A stretch of DNA of 64,000 nt from Flaccisagitta enflata (Eukaryota > Chaetognatha > Sagittoidea > Aphragmophora): assembly GCA_965153355.1 (NCBI GenBank), contig OZ231127.1, positions 47,306,001 to 47,370,000 on the forward strand. Direction: 5' to 3'. Positions 11,623 through 21,600 of this stretch are shown one piece after another. How positions within the stretch are numbered: the first letter of the stretch is position 1; every line of letters begins with the position of its first letter. The notes under the pieces were generated by a model. The model was not told the DNA's origin. It did no database searches and was given only the letters and a program-made list of their open reading frames with translations. The translations under genes were made by a program, and so were the position numbers.

Positions 11623-12466
11623 TGTCAAGAAGCGAGGCCTTGGTCATATCCTGTCATATATTTGGTTCATATTTGGTTTGCGTATATCTTTAATTGGTTT
11701 ATATTTCAGGAAAGTATTCTAATCTTTTCTTTCCAGGTTGGTATTATTTGGTATTTGATTGATATTTGATTATTATTTGCTGTCTTTTGTCTGTCCGAAC
11801 TGTCCTCATGTCTGTCCCATTTGGTTATTGTCTGTCCGTATTGGTTTATTTCTGTTTAGTTTCACTTTATCCGAGTCCTTCGCCTTAAATTTCACCTTAC
11901 GGACGAGGCGCCTTTTGTTTACGGTAATCTAGAGCGTACCTTTTGTTTAGCTCATTTTGGCGGCGGAATTTTACCCCCTCAATTGATCATTTCGGGAACT
12001 AATCTTCCACCCGCTAGAATTACCGTCCTCCCTTCATTCACTCGCTGTCATTCTTACGAATAACTTGGCAAAAACTCTCCTCTTAATAATTGGATTTGCT
12101 TGTTGGAAATATTCTTTGGATACTTTATCTCAATTGAGAGATTCAAAAAACTTTGTCTACGATAACAGCGCTCTACTAAGGTAACATAGAAGCATTACTG
12201 CATTTGATTTCTTACTCTTTGTATCATTGAACCATTTGTTTAGCCAAATAGCTGTATGTTAGTCTCCTTTTAATACTGGCTTACTATTTGTCCATTTTTC
12301 AGTTTTCACTTTTGCTGTCTGGTTACTTCAATAAATGGATCATTTGCGTTGGAAATCCTTGTATTCGATAGAACCATAAGCATCAGTCAAGAACTAGCGC
12401 CGAAGCGCAACAGGAAGATAGAGCATATTAGAGGGCATTTAGAAAACTGAGTATTAAAACTCGACA
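11623..12466 (+). repeat. 5' LTR of element N
   Basis: It is 844 bp, TGTC...GACA, and matches 26946-27789 except at about four sites. TTCAATAAATGG near 12330 is a candidate poly(A) signal. No primer-binding site starting TGG follows the LTR directly; the next bases are GTGAAAACTTACG, so the primer is unidentified. Confidence 0.95.
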
Positions 12467-12605
12467 GTGAAAACTTACGTCGCTTTAGCGCGCCCCCAAT
12501 GCTCTAACTTTCTGTAGTGCTATCTGATCTTCGTCTCTCATTGGGTGAGTATTCGACGGGGAATAAACTATTGTCAGACTATTTATCATATCGTATCATT
12601 TTTCA

Positions 12606-13012
12606 GCACTGTACCCACACTGCCAAGAGTGGGTACGGCAAATTCGTATCATTTTTTAGCACTGTGCCTACTCTGCAAAGAGTGGATACGGCAAAATCCC
12701 CATTTTTTGATAGCACCGTGCCTACACTGCAAAGAGTGGATACGGCCTATTTAAAGTCAGGAAACTAGCACTGCGCCTACTCTCTACCGAGAGTGGATGC
12801 GGCATCCTTTGAATCATTATCGCTTAGCACCGCGCCCACCCCTTCAGACAAGGGTGGATGCGGCCTGTTCAATTCAGGGTCAGTTTAGCACCGCGCCCTT
12901 CTGTGAAGCGGTCTATCTGAACATTTGTCAGTTTGTCCCCTCATCTGTAGGAGGGTCACGATTGTTTGAACATCTGTTAAGCACCACGCCCGTCTGTAAA
13001 GAAGGGTGTGGC
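12606..13012 (+). repeat. Array of seven hairpin units in the gag leader of element N
   Basis: The units are at 12606-12639, 12659-12692, 12713-12746, 12768-12803, 12827-12864, 12888-12912 and 12981-13012. The first six to seven share GCAC at the start and most end in CGGC. In unit 1 GTACCCAC pairs fully with GTGGGTAC. In units 4 and 5 the second pair changes from T-A to C-G on both sides. Unit 7 has lost the first arm sequence but forms a new eight-pair stem, CCACGCCC with GGGTGTGG. Unit 6 is degenerate. The paired changes argue for a conserved fold in the leader RNA, for example a packaging or translation element; the role is inference. Confidence 0.75.
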
Positions 13013-13217
13013 CGTCTGATAAGTGTCATTGCCGAATCCACTTTTTGCCCTGTAGAGCTGTTAGGCAAAGAGTCAGATTAGAATATCACCGTCAGGAAAT
13101 TACATCTTACGCGTCAGTTAGGTCTCGGTACGCGAGCCTCTCTGACCTGAGATCGTGGCCAAAGCCCCAAAAAGGGTCAAATCTTTCAGGAACCCTAGCA
13201 AAATTTGAGAAATCGTT

Positions 13218-16200
13218 ATGGCAGAAGGGGGCTTTCCCCCTGACCCCCCCCGGGGTTTACCCCCAGGGTGTGAGATGTACTATGACGTCGCTGCTCGCTT
13301 TGACAGCCGTCATGCCCGAGGACTGATAAGAGAATCCAATGCCCTTATTCAGAGATTCATTCAAGCCCATGGCATGGGGAGGGATCACCCAGATCAGGAG
13401 TTTAAAAAACAGGCCAACGACCTCAGGTCGCAACTGGCAGCGCAAAAGCTCACCATTTCAGAGATATGTGACAAATTTACGGTGATAGCAGAAAGAGATA
13501 GCTTGATAAGTCAGGTCGGCCACATGCAAATGACATTAGACTCGCATGCCGCCTTTGAGTTTCCACCTATTATAGAAATTGACCAACAAGTAGCTGATTC
13601 CTTTCTGAATAGGATTGGGGACAACCGGGTACCCCCTCTTCCCCAACTCCCAATCAATGTTAGTCTAACTCCTTTCAATCGCTTCAATCTGCTAGGAACG
13701 ACGCCGCAGGCCGTCGGTCCATTCGCGCCCAGAGAGCCGCTTATAGGACCACCGCCGCCGCCTCCCCTGGTCGCATCGGCGCCGCTTATCGCATCCCCGG
13801 CTCTTCCCGCGCCGCCGGTTCGCCCCGCTCTTCCGGCGCCGACCGCGACGACGACGGAACCGACAGGAACAGTTCAACCTCCCAATTCGCTCATCGCCTT
13901 CAGTGAATCTTCGAGGGCGCCGTCATTGACCCATAGGGAGACGGGGCGCGACATCGCGCCGGTAGGGACGATTAACGCCGCTCTGCGTCGCGAAAACCCT
14001 GCACGATCAAATGCTCCCTCAATACACTCGGAAATCAGCGATGAATCCTCCTCAATCTCGTCATCCGTACAATCTAACCGGACTTTCGAGGAGGATTTGA
14101 CGGCGTCCGCAGCTGTCGGAGAGATCAACACTACCCTACGGGTGAGATGCGATGCTATCATAAGAAAGAGACAGAGATTTGAGAGGAGAATACAGAAGTA
14201 TGACGAGGAAGTTAATAGGTTAGCCACACAAATGCAGTCAAACAGTCTTAATGCTATCGAGAGACACGTTAACGCTGCCGTAGGGGAGTTAAATAGCGTC
14301 CTCAACAATCCCCCCAGTGGGGGGGTATTAGTCCCCACAGTCCCAAACCGTACTGAATCATGGATAGCTACTCAGAATGACCCTCAACAGGCCACAGTCA
14401 GTCCAGCCGATTCTGTTTCCTCTTGTTCTAGAAACGATGACCGAGACAACAGGCCTCCTCGGTCCCGAAATTCCAGTCATCGCAGAGATCGGTCCAATAA
14501 CCCCTCAATCATCGATGATCGGGTTAATCAAACCCGATCCACCGGTCATTCTCGCGAACAGTCCATCGCGCCAGTAGTAAGGAGAGATGATACCCCTCAG
14601 AGTCAATTCAGTCATGATCCCGAACAAACTTACCCAGTCCCTAACCCGGGTCAGAATCAAAACTTACCCTTGCCCTTATCAGCTCAAGTTCAATCAGGGC
14701 AACCAGATCACCATTCATCAGATTCTAGTAGCTCAACTCTTACATCGAGTACCATTAGGCGCAGATCACAGGCAGGAGGAAATGAACCTAGCAGTCATTC
14801 AGCTAACCCCCAATCAGCCCAGCCTAACCCTGATAACAACCCGGCTGGAGGATTTATGGCAGCGTCGGGCTCGCCTGCAGCCTGTACCAGCACCATAAAT
14901 CCCCCAGTCCATCCAGCCCCACCATCCGGCCCAAATTTGCCTTGGCCTAACCCTCAGTTATTTAGACCAGATTTATGGCCTTATCTTGACCCCAGGTTCC
15001 AAATACTCCCACCCTCATTACCCATTTACCCGACTATAAATCCTGTCGGACCGATTAATCCTCAATCCAATTCGGTTCCACAGGCGATGGCAGCGGCTGC
15101 AGACTCGAGTCGAACCCCAGCGAATCCAACATCAGCCGCTGAAGCGAGTTCGAATCCCAATGCCGTAACACCGCCGTCGACGACAACCAATCCTCCACCT
15201 ATGGCGACAAATCCGGCGCCGGAAGACCCGACGCCCTCTTCAGACGAAGATGATTTTCAATCGACAGCTACCAGCCCTCCGACCCACCAATCACCAACAG
15301 GTGCGGTTACCAATGGTCCATTAGACACGGTTAATAATCAATCAGGCGCTAATAGTAGTCCAGCTAATGTTGGTTCAGCTAATTCAGCTAATTCAGCTAA
15401 CCCAGTCAATACAGTCAGTAATCAGCCAGATGCTGCACAGGATGCGGCTGTTACGCTAATGTTAATACATGCTGCAACCAACTCAAGGGATTATTTAAAA
15501 AGCAACCGTCTGCCCGTTGACCAACGTTTTAATGGCCTGCATAATGTCGATTTTGAAAGTACGCTTTTGAGGTTTAAGAGGGTTACAAAGGAATCTAAAG
15601 TAGGGCCCCAGGAAATGTGTTATGAACTCAAGCACTATTTTAGCGGAGATGCCGCTAAAATATGCGAGCTCTATGAGGGGGAAGGGGACCCTAAGGAAAA
15701 CCTAGATAAGGCCATCAAACACTTAAAAAGGGAATACGGCTATGCCTCCCGCTCAGCTCAGGCCATAATAGATCGTCTGTTGTCCGGAAACCCAATTGAT
15801 AGAGATGATTCAGCCTCCTTTAAGAAATTTAGAATTAATCTTGAGGGTGAGGTCACCAAAGCTAAGTCATCAGGCCGAGCTAGCTCCTTTGACAACTCAG
15901 ACACTATCAATAAGATAATCAGGAAAAAGCTACCCTTTGTGCAACAACGGTGGGCAGTGGAAAGGTCTAAGAAAATGTTAGCCACTGACCCTGAACTGGT
16001 CGAAGCCGAACCACGTTTTGATGATTTTCTATCCTTCCTCAGGTCCCAAAATCTGATAAGGGACGAAGCGGAACTCATCAGCGGCTCCACCGAAAAGAAA
16101 AGGCCAAAGAACAACACCCGCACCATGAAAATCGATGCGATGGCGACCTCCTCCACTCCTGCATACGGCCACAGCGAGGCGGCAACTGCCGTCAATCAGA

Positions 16201-16832
16201 GCCACCAAGGAGGAAGAGGAGGAGGAAGGCGAGGGAGAGGGAGAGGCGGCCGAGGGAACGGAAACAACAACTCCACTCCCGCCAACACTCCATCGCCTCC
16301 CACCAACACCTCCCCAACACCAAAACCGTCCTTCAAACAACAAAAGGCCGCCCTGCTGGCTGCCGCCAATCTCGAGACGGAACGAAATAAAGAAAATCAT
16401 CAGACTCAAACCTTCGGTGGAGGAAAGCGTGGTGGTGGTGGTGGTGGCGGCCAACAGAATAGGAATCATCAAACGAGCACCCCGGCTACCGGCGGCAACA
16501 GCCAGACTGCAGCAAAATCCCACCCATCTGCAGGTAATTGGAACTGTCCTTGTTGTAACCGCTCGAAATTCCATGAATTGGCCAATTGCAAAGATTTCAT
16601 AGCCAAAGCACAGCCAGACAGATACCTATTCTTAAGATCTAAGGGATTCTGTAATAAGTGTCTAGGCAAGGACCACATGTCCAAGGACTGTAAATCTGAG
16701 GTCAGCTGCAACCTTTGCTCAGGAAGATTTCATCATCCTCTACTACACAGAGACTTCACCAAAAAGACAGAACAAACTCAGGATAGTGACTCAGATGATG
16801 GTGAAGATGAGTACAGTGACGATGCGGACTGA
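13218..16832 (+). CDS. Element N Gag polyprotein, BEL/Pao type
   Basis: A 1204-codon frame, long for the class because of a proline/serine/asparagine-rich linker at about residues 170-750. Residues about 755-950 resemble the conserved helical region found before the zinc fingers in BEL/Pao Gag (the DUF1759 type), including YFSGDAAKICE and LKREYGYASRSAQ. Residues about 995-1015 are an Arg/Gly-rich tract (GGRGGGRRGRGRGGRG). Residues about 1107-1178 hold the BEL-type zinc region with CPCC, CNKCLGKDHMSKDC and CNLCSGRFHHPLLH. The acidic tail ends at TGA (16830-16832), followed in the same frame by CTG and the protease ATG. The start could also be ATG 13275 (MYYDVAARF), since residues 1-19 are encoded by G/C-rich repeats. 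Its integrity in a pol-less element suggests that Gag still serves particle formation. Confidence 0.9.
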   Translation: MAEGGFPPDPPRGLPPGCEMYYDVAARFDSRHARGLIRESNALIQRFIQAHGMGRDHPDQEFKKQANDLRSQLAAQKLTISEICDKFTVIAERDSLISQVGHMQMTLDSHAAFEFPPIIEIDQQVADSFLNRIGDNRVPPLPQLPINVSLTPFNRFNLLGTTPQAVGPFAPREPLIGPPPPPPLVASAPLIASPALPAPPVRPALPAPTATTTEPTGTVQPPNSLIAFSESSRAPSLTHRETGRDIAPVGTINAALRRENPARSNAPSIHSEISDESSSISSSVQSNRTFEEDLTASAAVGEINTTLRVRCDAIIRKRQRFERRIQKYDEEVNRLATQMQSNSLNAIERHVNAAVGELNSVLNNPPSGGVLVPTVPNRTESWIATQNDPQQATVSPADSVSSCSRNDDRDNRPPRSRNSSHRRDRSNNPSIIDDRVNQTRSTGHSREQSIAPVVRRDDTPQSQFSHDPEQTYPVPNPGQNQNLPLPLSAQVQSGQPDHHSSDSSSSTLTSSTIRRRSQAGGNEPSSHSANPQSAQPNPDNNPAGGFMAASGSPAACTSTINPPVHPAPPSGPNLPWPNPQLFRPDLWPYLDPRFQILPPSLPIYPTINPVGPINPQSNSVPQAMAAAADSSRTPANPTSAAEASSNPNAVTPPSTTTNPPPMATNPAPEDPTPSSDEDDFQSTATSPPTHQSPTGAVTNGPLDTVNNQSGANSSPANVGSANSANSANPVNTVSNQPDAAQDAAVTLMLIHAATNSRDYLKSNRLPVDQRFNGLHNVDFESTLLRFKRVTKESKVGPQEMCYELKHYFSGDAAKICELYEGEGDPKENLDKAIKHLKREYGYASRSAQAIIDRLLSGNPIDRDDSASFKKFRINLEGEVTKAKSSGRASSFDNSDTINKIIRKKLPFVQQRWAVERSKKMLATDPELVEAEPRFDDFLSFLRSQNLIRDEAELISGSTEKKRPKNNTRTMKIDAMATSSTPAYGHSEAATAVNQSHQGGRGGGRRGRGRGGRGNGNNNSTPANTPSPPTNTSPTPKPSFKQQKAALLAAANLETERNKENHQTQTFGGGKRGGGGGGGQQNRNHQTSTPATGGNSQTAAKSHPSAGNWNCPCCNRSKFHELANCKDFIAKAQPDRYLFLRSKGFCNKCLGKDHMSKDCKSEVSCNLCSGRFHHPLLHRDFTKKTEQTQDSDSDDGEDEYSDDAD

Positions 16833-16835
16833 CTG

Positions 16836-17378
16836 ATGGCTGCGTTCGTGGGGCGTCATGGGGCCACCAGGCCTATTGTGCCTGTAATGGTTCATGTAAA
16901 TGGTAAAAGACGCCCCACTTACGCACTCATTGACACCGGCGCTAACACCAGCGCCGTGACTGAGTCACTATGTAAAGAATTAGGTGACGACATGGCGCTG
17001 ACACCCTCACATTTTCTGTATCCATATTTATTTACAACCAGCGCCAATCACATTCTTCCTCCTCAGGCGGAGAAAAACTCGGTCTTGCGCCATGGCTTCC
17101 GATGTACGCAGCACCTGCTCGACGAGTTTTGGCGCCAATTCCGAGACTCGTACTTACAACAACTTCTAAAGCGGTCGAAGAATTCAACCACGACCGTAAA
17201 GGAAGGCGACGTCGTGTTGGTAGAAGACGTCGCCACAGCACGTGAGGAGTGGCCGTTGGGCAGGATCGTACGAATAACAAACTCCGATGAACATCACGGA
17301 AGGCGATTTTCCATCAGATTGAACAACGGACGCTTAGTGGATAGGGCAATCAGGTCCCTAATCCTCATGGAGTTGTGA
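16836..17378 (+). CDS. Element N protease start fused to C-terminal pol tail (internal deletion)
   Basis: 180 codons in the same frame as gag, one sense codon after its TGA. Residues about 10-55 are the start of a retroviral-type aspartic protease with LIDTGANTSAV, which contains the catalytic D-T-G-A. From about residue 75 the protein matches the C-terminal tail after the integrase core in BEL/Pao pol: FWRQFRDSYLQQLLKRSK, then GDVVLVED and EWPLGRIVRI. Element M has the counterpart segments FWKVWRAEYLQLLHARSKW and WSLGRVVEV. The intervening protease end, RT, RNase H and integrase catalytic core are absent, a deletion of roughly 5 kb. The fusion keeps one open frame. It can hardly be an enzyme; the junction lies near 17030-17060. 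Confidence 0.85.
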   Translation: MAAFVGRHGATRPIVPVMVHVNGKRRPTYALIDTGANTSAVTESLCKELGDDMALTPSHFLYPYLFTTSANHILPPQAEKNSVLRHGFRCTQHLLDEFWRQFRDSYLQQLLKRSKNSTTTVKEGDVVLVEDVATAREEWPLGRIVRITNSDEHHGRRFSIRLNNGRLVDRAIRSLILMEL

Positions 17379-18643
17379 ACGCTGGAACTAGACCGACGTC
17401 CACAAGGGGGAGTGATGAAGGATTAGCGCTACACTGCCCCAGTAAAACATAATTAGACAATGATAGTTGGTTCATACTAAATCAACTAATGTGTTAACTC
17501 GCCTAAAAAACGCTTTGTTTGATCGACGCGAAAAAGTGCTGAGTTCACTATAGCCGAATCATATTATTCTCACTGGATAAGTCCGATGTCAAAACTAATT
17601 GTTTAGCCAATGTTGTATCGGCGAACTTTCATTACTGCCAGTACAATTATTATTATTATATGACATCGTAGAAAACAAAATCAAAATTAAAATTCGTTAT
17701 TGCCGGTTTTTATCTGTTTACTTCCGACAAACGAAGATTACATGGTTATTTGCTATTCATCATTACTGACGGTCCGCTTTACCGGTTAAACAATTGGGAT
17801 CATATAAATCAGATATGCGTTACTACCGGATGTTTGTTTCACTATTGCCGGCATGGTAGTCGTTCTTCTTTGCCTAGTAGACGCCCTCAAACTGTAGTTT
17901 CAAAATGAATAATGATAGGAGCCACTACGCCTTTACGCTATTATTCGAATTACTATTAAAAATCAAATAGATCGCTAGAGAAAACCTTATGCAGATAGTC
18001 AGACGCAATTTCGACTCGAGGAGATCGCGAGCTCGCTTTGACCAATCAGAAGGCAAGAGAGACATAGCCCCTCGAATATCCGAATACGGGAAAAAGTGGA
18101 GAAGATCCCTCGACGTCGAGAAGCAAGATGGCGTCCGCGCAGCCGTCGAGTGGAGGAAATCGAGGCAGTCGAGAAAAAGAATCCTCCATCCGACGGAGGA
18201 AAAGGAGGAAAGAAAAGGAACCGGAAACGCTCGACTTCCGCTTTCCATTTCCGGTACGGACCGGAAATGGCGCCACGCGCGATTGGCACATAACAGCGTC
18301 TAATGCGACATATCCTGTGAAAGCTCTCGATTAAAGCAATCTATTGGAATACATATTATAACGCCCTGAGCTCGCTAGAAAATTTTGGCGTTTTCATGAA
18401 ACAAAATTAGTCCGTCAATCACCCAGAAAATCAAATATTAATTGTTCAGGATAATACCATTGAATTTGTGCCTCCTTCTCTTCTCTCTCGCCACTGCTGA
18501 TGATTAAATGTTACAAATCTATTTACCTCCCCGTGTAGGTACAGAATTGTCTTCCCCACTTGTGATTCATAAGTGTATACCGTGTGACTCAGTCCACGAA
18601 GAACGACTTTCGTTATCATCACCATCATCATCAACATCTCAAG
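17379..18643 (+). other. Pol-passenger spacer of element N with an LTR-like segment
   Basis: Directly after the pol stop, 17400-17412 reads CACAAGGGGGAGTG, a second polypurine-like tract followed by TG, as if an older 3' LTR had begun here. At 18122-18215 the sequence CAAGATGGCGTCCGC and the following GAGTGGAGGAAATCGAGG match a segment of the M LTR (minus strand near 9700). So 17410-18400 may be a remnant of a different BEL LTR inside N. No clear coding region is present apart from a short frame starting MASAQPSSGGNRG at 18128. Confidence 0.5.
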
Positions 18644-21600
18644 ATGCCATCCTCCAACCATTCAATGCATAGTCGTCAGGTCAGCGACGACGAAGAAGAC
18701 GAGGTGCGGTTTAGCCGCTTTGAAAACGAGAGAAAGCAGAAGGAGGAGAAGGAGTATCGGAGGAGTCAGCGAGAGACTCGGCGCCAGCTGACGCAGGATT
18801 GGGTGGAGGAAGGAGAGGCGGCGGCGGCGAGAGGAGATGGTGTCGAGGTCGAGGAGGAAGTGGCTGTGGAACCGGTCGTCCGGCCGAAGAACCCGGCCAT
18901 GTTTAAAGGACTTCCTTCCGACAGCTTCAAGGCGCCTCGTCTTCCGCGTCATCGTGCCCTCACCGGTCGCAATTCGCCGCCGCGACCACCCCCACACCAA
19001 ATCCCCTCATTTCATCAAGGTAGAAAATTCAGTGATCAGAAATCATTCATACGATTTCAAAATTCATTCACTGAACAGAAATCATTCATTCGATTTCAAA
19101 CTCATTCACTGATTAGAAATCATTCATTCGATTTCAAAATTCATTCAGTGATCAGAAATCATTCATTCAAACTCAAGATTCCGTCATTTATCAGAAATCA
19201 CTCCTTCGATGTCAAAACTCATTTATGGATCATAGACTCAAACTCATTGATCAGAAATTATTTGACTCTGATAGCCTACAACTGCAATCTTCCCCTTAGG
19301 ATCCGCCTGCTTGCGCCCGGATGGGAGCCGCTTCGGCGGTGCACAGGCGAGTTCCTCTGATCCTTCCCCGTCTGGAGAGTCGCATCGATCGTCGTCGTCA
19401 GCCTGCTTGCGCCCGGATGGGAGCCACCCTTGGGTGGTGCACAGGCTGACCCACGATCCCCCCTTCGAGACGTTGCCACGATCGCCATCGCCAGCCGCAT
19501 CGCTCTCATCAGTCGCTTCGACCACCGACGTCTCACTCGCGTCAACGATGCTAGCGGGACAAGTCGACGCGACAACTCCGATTCCTCTCTCCCCATTAAA
19601 CGTGGAACAGCCTGCTTGCGCCCGGATGGGAGCCGCCTGGGGCGGTGCACAGGCTGTGTCCACCGATCCACGCGACGTTGCCATGGCGGATTTGAGAGAA
19701 AAACTGAACCGGCTCGCCGACGCCAGAAGCACCGAAACGTCTCTTCCTCCTCCTCTTCGATCGTCTTCGCCACGCCCGTTGGAGGGCGATGGGGTGAGTG
19801 TGGCAGTGCCGGGCTCGCCTGTAGCCCGTGCCCGCACCACGCTCACCCCATTGACCCGGAACCAACGGAAACGGGCGAACAAGAAGAAGAACATGCTGGC
19901 GGAAGCGGCAAGATTGGAGGAGTTGCCGGAGGAGGAGAAGGAATTGGAAGCCAATCGTCAGCGTCAGGCGAATCTGGAAAAGCGCTTCCACATCAAGTCG
20001 CATCGTCGTTATGTGCAGCGTGAAGCCGCCAAGCAACAGGCAGAGAAGGACGGGGAGAAGAGGTTTGGAGAAGATAAGTCGGCAAGGGAGAGGCAGAAAG
20101 AAGGGGAGGAGATGAGGAAGAAGCAGAAGGCAGAGGAGGCAGCGGTGGAGAGAGAGAGAGAGAGAATTCAGGGGGTGAAAGATAGGATAGAGGCGATGGA
20201 GAGGAGACAGGATTGGAAGGAGACGATGGAGGAGGCTAAGGTGACGGGAAGGGAGAGATTCATGGAGGAGGAGGCGGAGAAGGGAAGGGAGGATGAGGAG
20301 GTGTTAGAAGCGGAATGGCAGGAATTAGCGGCGGAGTATGATGTGTTGCTGCCGGGCGTCCACCTGCATGTCCCGGAGTCGTTGGACTTCGTGGAAAGAC
20401 ATGCATGCAAAGTGACTCGATCAGGTGATAAATCTAGGAAGCGAAATATTCAATTGATCTCAATTTTCGCCTCCGTCAAAACAACATCATGATATAAAAT
20501 TGAAATCACACAACTGTACCTCTCAGCCAGCTATGATAGATAATCACCCACGCTAACAGCCAATGATAATAAATTTGAATTAGGTCACTCTATTACTGTC
20601 CAGGTCACCTTAGGTCATTTGTAGCCGACAATGATTACACAATGTTCATTAATACCTCCTATAGGAAAAGCGGAGAGAAAAATGAAGTCGCACGCGGCCC
20701 ACGAGCGAGCCGATCTCGTCGCCTTCGCCAAACGCGTCTTCAGCCCAGACCCGGAAGATGACGTGGACGAATGCGAGTGGGACCAGTTTGACGACATCGA
20801 CGATCTCGAGAGAATTCTCGAATATCGGGGATTGGAGGCTCATCCCACTCATACCCCATCCCAACGAGCTGCCATGTCCCATGACGAACAGTGGCAGTTA
20901 TTCAGCGAGGTCCGGCCGGTGAAGACCTTCGCCGAAGCGGACATGTTGTGGCGACGATGGCAGGAAGCGATCGGGCCGGAGGTCATTCAGTTTTGGAGAT
21001 CTTGCGGCTGGTCTCCACCCAAAGGATTGTCCGAGAGACTGACCAACATGGCCATGACTCTCAAACTTCAGGACAGAAAAATCCGAGTGAGTATTTATCT
21101 TTAGCTGACAACACAAGAATGTGAAATATGCTGATTTAACCTAATTCATACCCTTCCTTGTCGATTAAAACATATCCTGCATTCACTGGCGACTAGGATA
21201 CGAAGAAACTAATTGAAACATGTAATTACTAATACTCCTATTTGTTCCTTATGTAATCAATCAGAACGTCTACCGCGGCATCTGTCGAAAAGCGCTGCAA
21301 GGTCGGGGGCTCGACAGGAAGACCGTCGACAAAGAAGTCAAAGAGTTTGACCGACGCGTCCACGTCGCCCTTCAGCAAGACCCCGCGCTGCGTCCATACG
21401 GGGGATTGAAGCCTCACGAGCTCGAGTCGACGCTCAATTATGCCTTCCGGGAGGGCCACCGCACCTCCGAGATTCTAAGCTGCAACCACCATCGCAGATG
21501 AGCCCAAGTCAAGACCGCCGAGAGATGGGACGGCAACCAGCTCGACTTTGATCGGCCGAGCGAATATTTCACCAACGCGTCGATCAAGTCTGAGCAGGCT

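Noticed and set aside
12606-13012. CRISPR-like array of short repeats with spacers
   Set aside because: The units are imperfect palindromes of variable sequence inside a eukaryotic retroelement leader. There are no cas genes and the context is animal DNA.
19305-19348. Hammerhead or other known small ribozyme in the 44-nt repeat
   Set aside because: The three-way layout suggested it, but the hammerhead core motifs CTGATGA and GAAA are absent, and I see no twister core.
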